The notes under the pieces are model-generated. The model was not told where the DNA came from. It did no database searches and saw nothing but the letters and a program-made list of their open reading frames with translations. Position numbers and translations under genes: made by a program. Positions 40,746 through 49,535 of a DNA stretch of 64,000 nt are shown here, piece after piece (positions within the stretch are counted from its first letter, which is position 1; each line of letters opens with the position of its first letter). The stretch covers positions 1 through 64,000 of the forward strand of contig NZ_LXSQ01000012.1 of NCBI RefSeq assembly GCF_001648475.1, in the 5' to 3' direction. Origin of the DNA: Eikenella halliae (lineage in GTDB: Bacteria; Pseudomonadota; Gammaproteobacteria; Burkholderiales; Neisseriaceae).

Positions 40746-41519
40746 TCAGGCACGGGATTTGCGCTGCTTTTTGTTTTTGCCGGGCAGGGGGTGCTGCTCC
40801 TGCAGCCAATCCAGTGCCTCTTTGGCCGCAGCCTGCTCGGCGGCGCGGCGGCTGGCGGCTTGGGCGCGGGTGATGTGGGCGAGTTCGCCCAAGTCGCAGG
40901 AGATGTCGAAACGGGCATCGCAGCCCTCGCCGGATTGGTGTTCGATGCGATATTTGGGCAGGGGCAGGCGACGGGCCTGCAGGGCTTCTTGGAGCAGGGT
41001 TTTCGGGTCTTTGCCTTGGTTGCTCAAGTCGATGTTGGCAATGCGCCGGGCAAACAGGCGGCGCACGGTTTGCTCGGCAGCGGCAAAATCGGCATCGAAG
41101 CTGATGGCGGCCAGCAGGGCTTCCACGGCGTCGGCCAGGATGGAGGGGCGGTCGAAGCCGCCGCTTTTGAGTTCGCCCACGCCCAAATACAGCGCGTCGC
41201 CCACGCCCATGCTGCGGGCGATTTCGGCGAGCACGTCTTGGTTGACCAGATTGGCGCGCAGGCGGGAGAGTTCGCCTTCGCTATAGCTGGGGAAGGCGTC
41301 GAACAGCATTTTGGCCACGCTGTAATCGAGGATGGCGTCGCCGACAAACTCGAAGCGTTCGTTGTTTTGGGCGCTGTAGCTGCGGTGGGTGAGCGCCTGC
41401 TCGAGGAGGCGGGGATTCTGGAAGCTGTGTCCGAGGTGGCGTTGCAGCTCTTCGCCGGCCCGGGCGCGGCGCGGATCGGGCTTCGGGAGCTTGCGGGGTT
41501 TGGCGGTGGGTTTGCTCAT
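40746..41519 (-). CDS. rnc: Ribonuclease III
   Basis: 257 residues. Cleaves double-stranded RNA, including rRNA precursors. Signature NERFEFVGDAILDYSVA near residue 58, second acidic pair in SILADAVEALLAAI near 130, and a dsRNA-binding domain from DPKTLLQEALQARR to the end, followed by a basic tail. The N-terminus has an extra basic stretch of about 25 residues. Start 41519 is preferred to 41561 because the longer frame has no ribosome site and unlike composition. Confidence 0.96.
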   Translation of the reverse strand: MSKPTAKPRKLPKPDPRRARAGEELQRHLGHSFQNPRLLEQALTHRSYSAQNNERFEFVGDAILDYSVAKMLFDAFPSYSEGELSRLRANLVNQDVLAEIARSMGVGDALYLGVGELKSGGFDRPSILADAVEALLAAISFDADFAAAEQTVRRLFARRIANIDLSNQGKDPKTLLQEALQARRLPLPKYRIEHQSGEGCDARFDISCDLGELAHITRAQAASRRAAEQAAAKEALDWLQEQHPLPGKNKKQRKSRA

Positions 41520-41622
41520 GATGGCGGGATTATATCGGGTTTGGCGGCGCGGCGCAGACAATAGATGGTTTTCAGGTAGCCTCTATGCGGTTTGCGGGAG
41601 GCTACCTGAAAATGGCGGATTA

Positions 41623-41692
41623 TAGTGAATGAAAATAAGGATGCTGCTGCGTTGGCTCGCCTTGCCATACCGGCTGGCCTATCTGCGGCTTG
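41623..41692. repeat. Truncated Correia-like element
   Basis: TATAGTGAATGAAAATAAGG, ATGCTGCTGCGTTGGCTCGC CTTGCCATAC: left end and part of the core, then divergence; the right terminal repeat is missing. Confidence 0.55.
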
Positions 41693-41695
41693 TGC

Positions 41696-41736
41696 TTTCA
41701 GGTAGCCTTTGTTTGCCGGATAAAGGCTACCTGAAA
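41696..41736 (-). terminator. DUS-pair terminator of hemN
   Basis: TTTCAGGTAGCCTTT and AAAGGCTACCTGAAA, 15-bp perfect arms, 7 bp after the hemN stop. Confidence 0.7.
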
Positions 41737-41742
41737 CCTTGT

Positions 41743-43128
41743 TTACACGGTTTGCGAATACTTGGCGGCAGTGTCGCGGGAGCGCAGGTGGCGGTCGAAT
41801 ACCATGGCGATGTTGCGGATGAGGAAGCGGCCTTTGGGGGTGACGGTTAGGCCGGTTGCATGGAGCTCAAGCAGGCCTTTGGCGGCGAGGGCGGCGGCAT
41901 CGGCCAGCTCGGCGGCAAAATATTGGGCGAAGGGCTGGCGGCATTCGGCTTCGTAATCGGCAAACTCGAGGCCGAAGCGGCACATGAGGTCTTGGATGAG
42001 GCGGCGGCGCAGCAGGTCGTCTTCGTCGAGCAGGTAGCCGCGGAACAGGGGCAGCCGGCCGGCATCGAGGTCGGCATAGTAGGCTTCGAGCTGGCGCTGG
42101 TTTTGGCTGTAGATGCGGCCGATTTTGCCGATGGAGGAGAGGCCGACGGCGATGAGATCGCAGTCGGCGTGGGTGGAATAGCCTTGGAAGTTGCGTTGCA
42201 GGCGGCCTTCGCGCAGGGCGACGGCGAGCTCGTCTTGGGGCTTGGCGAAATGATCCATACCGATAAAGACGTAGCCTTCGCTGCCCAGCCGCTGCACGAT
42301 TTGCTGGAGCATGTCGAGCTTGGTGTTGCTGTCGGGCACGGCATTGGTGTCGATGCGGCGCTGGGGTTTGAAGATGTGCGGCAGGTGGGCGTAGTGGTAA
42401 ACCGCCAGCCGGTCGGGGTTGAGGGCGAGCACTTTGTCCAGCGTTTGCTGCATGGTGGCGGGGGTTTGGTGCGGCAGGCCGTAAATCAAATCGACGCTCA
42501 CGGATTGGAAGCCGGCTTCGCGGGCGGCTTCGATCACCACACGGGTTTCTTCTTCGCTCTGGATGCGGTTTACGGCTTGCTGCACTTGGGGATCGAAATC
42601 CTGAATGCCCACGCTCATGCGGTTGAAGCCGAGCGAGCCGAGAAACAGCACGGTTTCGCGGCTTACTTTGCGCGGGTCGATTTCGATGGAGTATTCGCCT
42701 TGCGGCATCAGGGTGAAATGTTCGCGGATGAGGCCGAATACGAAATCGAGCTGGGCATCGGAGAGGAAGGTGGGGGTGCCGCCGCCGAAGTGCAGCTGCG
42801 CCAATTCGGGCTTGCCTTGCAGGAGTTCGGCCTGTAGGGCGAATTCTTTTTTCAGGTAGCCTAGGTATTGGTCGGCGCGGGCGGTGTCTTTGGTGATGAT
42901 TTTGTTGCAGCCGCAGTAGTAGCAGATGGTGTTACAGAAGGGGATGTGGATATAGAGCGAGAGGGGGCCGGGCGTGCGGTTGCGCACGGCTTGGATGTAG
43001 TCTTCGGCGGTAAAGCCTGCGTGGAAGCGGTCGGCGGTGGGGTAGGAGGTGTAGCGCGGGCCGTTGGCGGGCAGGGAGGCGATGAGCTTGCGGTCGAAGA
43101 TGATTTCTTGGGTGCGGTTGGCAGACAT
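41743..43128 (-). CDS. hemN: Oxygen-independent coproporphyrinogen III oxidase
   Basis: 461 residues, radical SAM. Decarboxylates coproporphyrinogen III in haem synthesis without oxygen. Cluster motif HIPFCNTICYYCGC (Cys65, Cys69, Cys72) with the fourth Cys of HemN proper (Cys74), and the HFGGGTPTFLSD motif. Full length for HemN rather than the shorter HemW. It faces fnr, an oxygen-sensing regulator, across a 175-bp spacer, as expected for an anaerobically induced gene. A DUS is read as YLGYLKKEF. Confidence 0.96.
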   Translation of the reverse strand: MSANRTQEIIFDRKLIASLPANGPRYTSYPTADRFHAGFTAEDYIQAVRNRTPGPLSLYIHIPFCNTICYYCGCNKIITKDTARADQYLGYLKKEFALQAELLQGKPELAQLHFGGGTPTFLSDAQLDFVFGLIREHFTLMPQGEYSIEIDPRKVSRETVLFLGSLGFNRMSVGIQDFDPQVQQAVNRIQSEEETRVVIEAAREAGFQSVSVDLIYGLPHQTPATMQQTLDKVLALNPDRLAVYHYAHLPHIFKPQRRIDTNAVPDSNTKLDMLQQIVQRLGSEGYVFIGMDHFAKPQDELAVALREGRLQRNFQGYSTHADCDLIAVGLSSIGKIGRIYSQNQRQLEAYYADLDAGRLPLFRGYLLDEDDLLRRRLIQDLMCRFGLEFADYEAECRQPFAQYFAAELADAAALAAKGLLELHATGLTVTPKGRFLIRNIAMVFDRHLRSRDTAAKYSQTV

Positions 43129-43303
43129 GATTGTGTTTAACTTGATGTTATTATTTGGAAAATATGCGGCAATAGGTTTTGTTTGTGAAATCGGGTAAAA
43201 TGCGGATGTTTGGCAAATTGCTCCGACTATTGCCGGGCGGTAAGTATAAACGATAATTGCCGCCGCTTCATAAGCTCAGTTTGCTTAGAAAGTTAGCACA
43301 CAC

Positions 43304-44029
43304 ATGAAAGCCATGCCCCTCGCCACGACTTGTTCGCGCTGCGTTTTTAAAGAGTTATGCCAGCCCAATGCCGCGATTGCGGTGGCGGTGGAGCGCGTTG
43401 ATGCGGTTATCAAGCGCAGCCGCCGCCTGAAAAAGGGCGATTTCCTGTTCCGCAACGGCGACAGGTTTGATTCGCTGTTTGTGGTGCGCACCGGTTTCCT
43501 GAAAACAGTTGTTGCCAGCCAAGACGGGCGCGATCAGGTTACCGGTTTTTTTATGTCGGGCGAGCTGGTGGGCATGGACGGAATCTGCAACCAAATGCAC
43601 TACTGCGATGCGGTGGCGCTGGAAGACACGGAAGTGTGCGAGCTGCCCTATGCCAATATGGAGGAGCTTTGCGCGGCGGTGCCGGAATTGCAGATGCATT
43701 TCTACCGGCTGTTCAGCCAGGAAATCGTGCGCGACCAAAACGTAATGCTGCTTTTGGGCAATATGCGCGCCGAAGAGCGGCTGGCCGCCTTTCTAATTAA
43801 CCTGTCGCAACGCCTGAAAAAACGCGGCCTCTCGGCCAACGATTTTATTTTGCGCATGTCGCGCGAGGAAATCGGCAGCTATTTGGGGCTGAAGCTGGAA
43901 ACGGTGAGCCGCACGCTCTCTAAATTCGGCCAGGAGGGGCTGGTGGAAGTGGAATACAAACACATCCGCCTGCTCAAGCCCGAACGGCTCAAACAGCTGG
44001 CTTCCGGCACCCAGCCCGCTGTGGTTTGA
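43304..44029 (+). CDS. fnr: FNR-type oxygen-responsive regulator
   Basis: 241 residues, Crp/Fnr family. Four Fe-S ligands match FNR: Cys10, Cys13, Cys19 (TCSRCVFKELC, same spacing as E. coli) and Cys112 (TEVCELP). Nucleotide-fold beta-roll (40-120), dimer helix (about 125-160), and a helix-turn-helix with MSREEIGSYLGLKLETVSRTLSKF, whose ExxSR recognition residues fit TTGAT half-sites. Controls the switch to anaerobic respiration. Start ATG 43304 or 43313; no clear ribosome site. Confidence 0.94.
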   Translation: MKAMPLATTCSRCVFKELCQPNAAIAVAVERVDAVIKRSRRLKKGDFLFRNGDRFDSLFVVRTGFLKTVVASQDGRDQVTGFFMSGELVGMDGICNQMHYCDAVALEDTEVCELPYANMEELCAAVPELQMHFYRLFSQEIVRDQNVMLLLGNMRAEERLAAFLINLSQRLKKRGLSANDFILRMSREEIGSYLGLKLETVSRTLSKFGQEGLVEVEYKHIRLLKPERLKQLASGTQPAVV

Positions 44030-44111
44030 AGCGGCTTTCCGCATTTGTCTTTATTTCCCAACCGCTTGGCAGGCTACCTGAAACTTCGGCCGCCAAGCCC
44101 AACCTTCCAAT

Positions 44112-45521
44112 ATGAAAATCCTCATCTTAGGTAGCGGCCAAGTGGGCACCGCCGTGGCGCAGAATTTGGTGGAAATCCCCAACCACGACGTTACCATTAT
44201 CGATAACGATCCCGAAGCCCTGCGCAACATCGGCAGCAAGCTCGATGTGCAAACCCTGCTGGGCAACGGCTCTTCTCCTGCCGTGATGGCCGAAGGCGGC
44301 GCCTACGACACCGACCTGCTGCTCGCCCTCACCCGCCACGACGAAACCAATCTGGCCGCCTGCAAGCTGGCTTCCAGCCTATTCAACATCCCCAACCGCA
44401 TCGCCCGCGTGCGCCTTTCCGATTATTTAGAGTTCACCGGCCCCGACGCCGAAGAAGATAACGACGGCCGCGGCACGCTCGATTTGTTCGGCGTGAGCGA
44501 ATCCATCTGCCCAGAACAACTGGTTACCGAGCGGCTGGCCGATTTGCTCTGCCACCCCAGCGCCCTGCAGGTGCTCACCTTTGCCGAAGATAAAGTGCGC
44601 ATGCTCGTGGTGCGCGCGCAAAGCGGTGGGCGGCTTTTGGGACAGCCGATCCACACCATCCACGAACACCTGCCCGAAGGTACCGACTGCCAAATCTGCG
44701 CCATCTACCGCAACAACAAGCTGATTATGCCCACGCCGCAAACCGTGATTCAGCAGGGCGACGAAGTCTTCGTGGCCGCCGCCACTTCGCAAGTGGCCGA
44801 AGTGTTGCGCGAATTGCGCCCGCAACAGCAGCCCACGCGGCGCGTGATGATTGCCGGCGGCGGCCAAATCGGCTTCCGCCTCAGCCGCCAGCTGGAAGAC
44901 CGCTTCGACGTGAAAATCATCGAAATCAACGAAAAACGCGCCGAATGGCTTTCGGAAAACCTCAACAGCGCCCTCGTGCTGCACGGCTCCGCCGCCGACG
45001 AGAGCCTGCTGGAAGGCGAATACATCGACGAAATCGACGTATTCTGCGCGCTCACTAACGACGACGAAAACAACATCATGGCCGGCATGCTGGCCAAAAG
45101 CCTCGGTGCCAAACGCGTTATCGCCATCGTCAACCGTTCCAGCTATGTGGATTTGCTGCAAGGGAACACCATCGACATCGCCGTATCACCTCATTTGGTA
45201 ACTATCGGATCGATTCTGGCGCACATCCGGCGCGGCGACGTGGAAGCCGTCCACCCCCTGCGCGGCGGCAATTCCGAAGCCATCGAAATCGTGGCGCACG
45301 GCGACAAAGATACTTCCAAGCTGGTCGGCCGCCGCGTGAGCGCCGTGCGCTGGCCCAACGGCTGCCACGTTGCCGCCGTGGTGCGCGGCGACGAAGTGTT
45401 TATGGGGCACCAAGACGTGCAGCTGGCCGACGGCGACCACATCATCCTGTTCGTAGCCCGCCGCCGCGTGGTGAGCGAGTTGGAAAAACTGATTCAAGTG
45501 CGCATGGGCTTTTTCGGCTAG
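44112..45521 (+). CDS. trkA: Trk potassium uptake regulatory subunit TrkA
   Basis: 469 residues, peripheral cytoplasmic. Two RCK units, each an NAD-binding fold plus TrkA-C domain: MKILILGSGQVGTAVAQNLV (1-20) and RVMIAGGGQIGFRLSRQLED (near 238). It gates the TrkH/TrkG channel in response to nucleotides. No trkH in the window. DUS hairpin terminator at 45545. Confidence 0.96.
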   Translation: MKILILGSGQVGTAVAQNLVEIPNHDVTIIDNDPEALRNIGSKLDVQTLLGNGSSPAVMAEGGAYDTDLLLALTRHDETNLAACKLASSLFNIPNRIARVRLSDYLEFTGPDAEEDNDGRGTLDLFGVSESICPEQLVTERLADLLCHPSALQVLTFAEDKVRMLVVRAQSGGRLLGQPIHTIHEHLPEGTDCQICAIYRNNKLIMPTPQTVIQQGDEVFVAAATSQVAEVLRELRPQQQPTRRVMIAGGGQIGFRLSRQLEDRFDVKIIEINEKRAEWLSENLNSALVLHGSAADESLLEGEYIDEIDVFCALTNDDENNIMAGMLAKSLGAKRVIAIVNRSSYVDLLQGNTIDIAVSPHLVTIGSILAHIRRGDVEAVHPLRGGNSEAIEIVAHGDKDTSKLVGRRVSAVRWPNGCHVAAVVRGDEVFMGHQDVQLADGDHIILFVARRRVVSELEKLIQVRMGFFG

Positions 45522-45544
45522 AAACCGCGGCTTGGGATACACAG

Positions 45545-45587
45545 AAGGCTACCTGAAAAACGATTTTCCGTTTTCAGGTAGCCTTTC
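45545..45587 (+). terminator. DUS-pair terminator of trkA
   Basis: AAGGCTACCTGAAAAACG and CGTTTTCAGGTAGCCTT, 17-bp stem with one bulge, ending in TTT, 23 bp after the stop. Confidence 0.75.
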
Positions 45588-45614
45588 CATTGGCTCGGCG
45601 CAAGCCGAAGCTTT

Positions 45615-46004
45615 TCAATATCCCGCGCTTATCCGCCACATTTTCCGGCCGAGGAAATACGGCACGCAGAACAACACCAGCACAATGCCAAGCGTTACCG
45701 CCGTGCTCAACAGATAGTTTTGCAAGGGCACGGCTTCCTTGCGGACGTAATACACCGAAAAAGCGAAACCGCAGAATATCAACAGCATAAACCCCCTTGC
45801 CGCCCAACCCGCACCGTGCAGCCCCTTGCTTTCGCGCCCCCAGCCGTGCAGCAGTGAAAGGCAGGCCACCGGCACGAGGTAGAAGGCAGACTTGATATAT
45901 TCGTTCATGTTCGGATCGGGGTGGTGCGGCTCAAACTTCAGCCCGAACATCAACACTGCCCAAGCAATCACGGTCAATTGAATCAATCGGATTAATATCG
46001 ACAC
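45615..46004 (-). CDS. Hypothetical small membrane protein
   Basis: 129 residues with four predicted membrane segments (about 3-22, 38-54, 67-86 and 94-115) and a basic C-terminus YFLGRKMWRISAGY. Not assigned to a family. Alone between trkA and dnaK, convergent with trkA. Confidence 0.65.
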   Translation of the reverse strand: MSILIRLIQLTVIAWAVLMFGLKFEPHHPDPNMNEYIKSAFYLVPVACLSLLHGWGRESKGLHGAGWAARGFMLLIFCGFAFSVYYVRKEAVPLQNYLLSTAVTLGIVLVLFCVPYFLGRKMWRISAGY

Positions 46005-46100
46005 TTTTGCTTTCCCGTTTATTCAAAAATAAAACATCGGATTATAACGATTTTGTGGTTTTTGGCTATCCTATCCGGTTAAGGAAAGCATCCCGCCAAA

Positions 46101-46206
46101 TATAGTGGATTAAATTTAAATTAGGACAAGGCGGTGAGCCGCAGACAGTACAAATAGTACGGCTAGACGAGCCAACGCTGTACTGGTTTAAATTTAATTC
46201 ACTATA
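46101..46206. repeat. Correia-like element, copy 6
   Basis: 106 bp, TATAGTGGATTAAATTTAAA to TTTAAATTTAATTCACTATA. Directly followed by a DUS hairpin. Confidence 0.9.
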
Positions 46207-46208
46207 AA

Positions 46209-46238
46209 AAGGCTACCTGAAAATTTTCAGGTAGCCTT
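46209..46238 (-). terminator. DUS-pair terminator of dnaK
   Basis: AAGGCTACCTGAAAA directly abuts TTTTCAGGTAGCCTT: a perfect 30-bp palindrome, 22 bp after the dnaK stop. With no spacer the effective loop must open from the A/T centre. Confidence 0.7.
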
Positions 46239-46260
46239 CATCACGCTAAGCGGCTGATAC

Positions 46261-48192
46261 TTATTTGTCGTCTTTCACTTCTTCAAACTCGGCATCTACC
46301 ACATCGTCGCCTTTTTTCTGCTGCCCATTGTCGGCAGACTGGCCGGCTTGGGCTTCCTGAGCCTGTTTCTGGGCATCGGCATACAACATTTCGCCCAGTT
46401 TCTGGCTGGCTTTGCCCAGCTCTTCGGCTTTGGCATCGATAGCGGATTTGTCGTCGCCTTTCACGGCTTCTTCGGCCTCTTTGATGGCGGCTTCGATTTT
46501 TTCCTTCTCGGCTGCGTCGAGTTTGTCGCCGTAGTCGGCCAGCGATTTCTTCACGGAGTGAATCAAGGCTTCGGCCTGGTTGCGGCTCTGCACCAGCTCG
46601 TGCAGTTTTTTATCCTCTTCGGCATTGGCTTCCGCGTCTTTCACCATGCGTTCGATTTCTTCCTCGCTCAAGCCGGAAGAGCCTTGGATGGTGATGTTGG
46701 CGGCTTTGCCGGTGCCTTTGTCTTTGGCAGACACGTGCAGGATGCCGTTGGCGTCGATGTCGAAGGTTACTTCAATCTGCGGCATGCCGCGCGGGGCGGG
46801 GGCGATGTCGCCGAGGTTGAATTGGCCGAGCGATTTGTTGGCGGAAGCGCGTTCGCGTTCGCCCTGCAACACGTGGATGGTTACGGCGCTCTGGTTGTCT
46901 TCGGCGGTGGAGAACACTTGCGAAGCCTTGGTGGGGATGGTGGTGTTTTTGTTGATGAGCTTGGTCATCACACCGCCCATGGTTTCGATACCCAAAGACA
47001 ACGGGGTAACGTCGAGCAGCAATACGTCGCTGCGGCCACCGCCCAACACTTCGCCCTGAATGGCGGCACCCAAGGCCACGGCTTCGTCGGGGTTCACGTC
47101 TTTGCGCGGTTCTTTGCCGAAGAATTCTTTCACGGTTTCCTGAACTTTGGGCATACGGCTCTGGCCGCCCACCAAAATCACGTCGTCGATGTCGTTCACG
47201 CTCAGGCCAGCATCTTTGATGGCAGTGCGGCAGGGCTCGATGGAACGCTCGATCAGGTCTTCCACCAGGCTTTCAAACTTGGCGCGGGTAATCTTCATGG
47301 CCAAGTGTTTGGGGCCAGTGGCGTCCATGGTGATGTAGGGCAGGTTCACTTCGGTCTGCTGGCTGCTGGAAAGCTCGATTTTGGCTTTTTCGGCAGCTTC
47401 TTTCAGGCGCTGCAAGGCCATCACGTCGGTTTTCAGGTCGATGCCCTGGTCTTTTTTGAACTCGGAAATGATGTAGTCGATCAGGCGTTGGTCGAAGTCT
47501 TCACCGCCGAGGAAGGTGTCGCCGTTGGTGGAGAGCACTTCAAACTGTTTTTCGCCGTCCAAATCGGCAATTTCGATGATGGAAATATCGAATGTGCCGC
47601 CGCCCAAGTCGTACACGGCGATTTTGCGGTCGCCTTTGCTGCCTTTGTCCATGCCGAAAGCCAGTGCGGCTGCGGTTGGTTCGTTGATGATGCGTTTCAC
47701 ATCCAAACCGGCGATGCGGCCGGCGTCTTTAGTGGCCTGGCGCTGGCTGTCGTTGAAATAGGCCGGCACGGTAATCACCGCTTCGGTTACTTTTTCGCCC
47801 AAATAGGCTTCGGCGGCTTCTTTCATTTTGCGCAGCACTTCGGCGGAAATCTGCGGCGGAGACAGCTCTTTGCCTTGCGCTTCCACCCAAGCGTCGCCGT
47901 TTTTGGCTTTCACGATTTTGAAAGGCATCAGGTCGATGTCTTTCTGTACTTCTTTGTCTTCAAATTTGTGGCCGATCAGGCGTTTTACCGCGTAGATGGT
48001 GTTTTTCGCGTTGGTAACCGCCTGGCGTTTGGCCGGCGCGCCCACGAGGATTTCGCCGCCGTCCAGATAAGCGATAACGGAGGGGGTGGTGCGTGCGCCT
48101 TCGGCGTTTTCAATTACTTTGGTTGTGCCGTTTTCGGAAATGGCGACACATGAGTTGGTTGTACCCAAGTCAATACCGATAACTTTTGCCAT
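46261..48192 (-). CDS. dnaK: Chaperone DnaK (Hsp70)
   Basis: 643 residues. ATPase domain opens MAKVIGIDLGTTNSCVA, with VPAYFNDSQRQATKDAGRIAGL and YDLGGGTFDISI; substrate domain begins near 390 (DVTPLSLGIETMGGVMT); C-terminal acidic tail DDVVDAEFEEVKDDK. Works with DnaJ and GrpE, neither in the window. AAGGAG lies 9 bp before ATG 48192, and a sigma-32 type promoter is at 48259-48289. A 601-codon frame on the opposite strand is a composition artefact. Confidence 0.98.
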   Translation of the reverse strand: MAKVIGIDLGTTNSCVAISENGTTKVIENAEGARTTPSVIAYLDGGEILVGAPAKRQAVTNAKNTIYAVKRLIGHKFEDKEVQKDIDLMPFKIVKAKNGDAWVEAQGKELSPPQISAEVLRKMKEAAEAYLGEKVTEAVITVPAYFNDSQRQATKDAGRIAGLDVKRIINEPTAAALAFGMDKGSKGDRKIAVYDLGGGTFDISIIEIADLDGEKQFEVLSTNGDTFLGGEDFDQRLIDYIISEFKKDQGIDLKTDVMALQRLKEAAEKAKIELSSSQQTEVNLPYITMDATGPKHLAMKITRAKFESLVEDLIERSIEPCRTAIKDAGLSVNDIDDVILVGGQSRMPKVQETVKEFFGKEPRKDVNPDEAVALGAAIQGEVLGGGRSDVLLLDVTPLSLGIETMGGVMTKLINKNTTIPTKASQVFSTAEDNQSAVTIHVLQGERERASANKSLGQFNLGDIAPAPRGMPQIEVTFDIDANGILHVSAKDKGTGKAANITIQGSSGLSEEEIERMVKDAEANAEEDKKLHELVQSRNQAEALIHSVKKSLADYGDKLDAAEKEKIEAAIKEAEEAVKGDDKSAIDAKAEELGKASQKLGEMLYADAQKQAQEAQAGQSADNGQQKKGDDVVDAEFEEVKDDK

Positions 48193-48228
48193 AATGGATT
48201 GCTCCTTAGAGATTAGTAGAATTCAGAC

Positions 48229-48245
48229 AGCGCCTTGCTGGCGCT
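48229..48245 (-). other. Small hairpin in the dnaK leader
   Basis: AGCGCC, 5-bp loop, GGCGCT, between the predicted promoter and the ribosome site. Not the CIRCE operator of HrcA. Confidence 0.35.
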
Positions 48246-48258
48246 TTAACTTGCCCAG

Positions 48259-48289
48259 TAAATGGGTTTGGCCGTTTTTTTTTCAAGGG
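48259..48289 (-). promoter_or_regulatory. Sigma-32 (RpoH) heat-shock promoter of dnaK
   Basis: On the minus strand CCCTTGAA (48289-48282) and CCCATTTA (48266-48259) are 15 bp apart. They match the RpoH -35 (CTTGAA) and -10 (CCCCATTTA) with normal spacing, placing the start about 60 bp before the dnaK ATG. Confidence 0.75.
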
Positions 48290-48600
48290 AAAAGGCTATT
48301 TTCGTTTTAATATGCTGATTTTTATATGATTAAATAATTTCAGATAGCCTTGGGCAACAAATTTCCGCCCGGCCTATTGAATTTCTGCCACCAGCCCTAA
48401 TTAAGAATGACTGTTGTTCCCGCATATTTGCACCGATACGGCGTTACCGGAGATTATAGCTAAAAATAATTTATATTATTTGAACTATAAATTATACAAA
48501 TCGCTGGGTAACGGCTAGAATGCCGCCTTGTCGATACGCTGTATCCCGCAAATTCATCTTCATCTGCATTATTTAACAACCTGATTATAAGGAGCCTGAT

Positions 48601-49356
48601 ATGTCTATCAACATCAAATCCCGTGACCAACTGGTTGGTCAGCAAGTTCCGAAAGTAACCTTCCACACCCGCGTGGCCGATTCTTGGAAAGACGTCACCA
48701 CCGACGACTTGTTCAAAGGCAAAAAAGTAGTGGTATTCGCCCTGCCCGGCGCGTTCACCCCCACCTGCTCTTCCAGCCACCTGCCGCGCTACAACGAGCT
48801 GGCTCCTGCATTTAAAGAAAACGGCATCGACGACATCCTGTGCGTATCCGTAAACGACACTTTCGTGATGAATGCCTGGGCGGCCGACGAAGAAGCCCAC
48901 AACATTACCATGGTTCCCGACGGCAACGGCGAATTCACCCGCGGCATGGGCATGGAAGTGAGCGATGAAGACATCGGTTTCGGCAAACGCTCTTGGCGCT
49001 ACTCCATGCTGGTGGACGACGGCAAAATCGTAGAAGCCTTCATCGAGCCGATCAAAGAAGGCGACCCCTTTGAAGTTTCCGATGCCGACACCATGCTGAA
49101 ATTCGTGGCTCCGAACTGGAAACCGCAAGAATCCATCGCCATCTTCACCAAACCCGGCTGCCCCTTCTGCGCCAAAGCCAAAGCCGCTTTGAAAGAAAAA
49201 GGCCTGGCCTACGAAGAAATCGTGTTGGGCAAAGACGCCAGCATCGTTTCCGTACGCGCCATCACCGGCAAAGTAACCGCCCCGCAAGTGTTCATCGGCG
49301 GCAAATACATCGGCGGCAGCGAAGACCTGGACGCATATTTGGCCAAACGCGCCTGA
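48601..49356 (+). CDS. Peroxiredoxin-glutaredoxin hybrid (Prx5-Grx)
   Basis: 251 residues. Prx5 domain 1-160 with peroxidatic Cys56 in LPGAFTPTCSSSHLP, and a glutaredoxin domain 175-251 with CPFC (Cys187, Cys190), TAPQVFIGGKYIGGSEDL-like GSH site. The fused Grx recycles the peroxidase with glutathione, making it self-sufficient against H2O2 and organic peroxides. The same hybrid next to a flavoprotein disulphide reductase is found in Neisseria. Terminator at 49398. Confidence 0.95.
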   Translation: MSINIKSRDQLVGQQVPKVTFHTRVADSWKDVTTDDLFKGKKVVVFALPGAFTPTCSSSHLPRYNELAPAFKENGIDDILCVSVNDTFVMNAWAADEEAHNITMVPDGNGEFTRGMGMEVSDEDIGFGKRSWRYSMLVDDGKIVEAFIEPIKEGDPFEVSDADTMLKFVAPNWKPQESIAIFTKPGCPFCAKAKAALKEKGLAYEEIVLGKDASIVSVRAITGKVTAPQVFIGGKYIGGSEDLDAYLAKRA

Positions 49357-49397
49357 TTTTCCAGCTATCCAGTTGCCAATACAGTAGATAGCTTTGC

Positions 49398-49424
49398 GAG
49401 CCGCCCGAATAGGGCGGCTCTTTT
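49398..49424 (+). terminator. Rho-independent terminator of the hybrid peroxiredoxin
   Basis: GAGCCGCCC, GAATA loop, GGGCGGCTC, then TTTT; 9-bp G+C-rich stem. Confidence 0.88.
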
Positions 49425-49470
49425 CCCAAGACCTTTCAGGTAGCCTGTTACCCCGCAGCAGCCGATATTT

Positions 49471-49510
49471 TTCAGGTAGCCTTTTGCCAACCATACAGGC
49501 TACCTGAAAG
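49471..49510. repeat. DUS pair upstream of the DldH-like gene
   Basis: TTTTTCAGGTAGCCTTTT and ACAGGCTACCTGAAAG, inverted, with a further reverse DUS at about 49435. Placed before, not after, a gene on the plus strand. Confidence 0.55.
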
Positions 49511-49535
49511 GTCTTCCCACATAAGGAAAGCAGAC

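Larger units (their letters stand above)
48193..48600. other. Divergent dnaK-peroxiredoxin control region
   Basis: Besides the sigma-32 promoter it holds a degenerate DUS-like TTTCAGATAGCC (48339-48350) and an A/T inverted repeat ATAATTTAT, 12 bp, ATAAATTAT (48466-48495) upstream of the peroxiredoxin gene. The repeat is a candidate operator, but an OxyR consensus does not align with correct spacing. AAGGAG (48591-48596) is the ribosome site of the plus-strand gene. Confidence 0.45.

Noticed and set aside
43129..43303. FNR box in the hemN-fnr spacer
   Set aside because: TTGATGTTATTATT at about 43142 has one good half-site only; the second half does not fit TTGAT-N4-ATCAA.
46348..48153. 601-codon open frame opposite dnaK
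   Set aside because: It mirrors the codon composition of dnaK, has no ribosome site or family resemblance, and dnaK is certain.
48456..48492. OxyR site upstream of the peroxiredoxin
   Set aside because: ATAG and CTAT elements exist, but the 37-bp spacing is off by four and other positions do not match.
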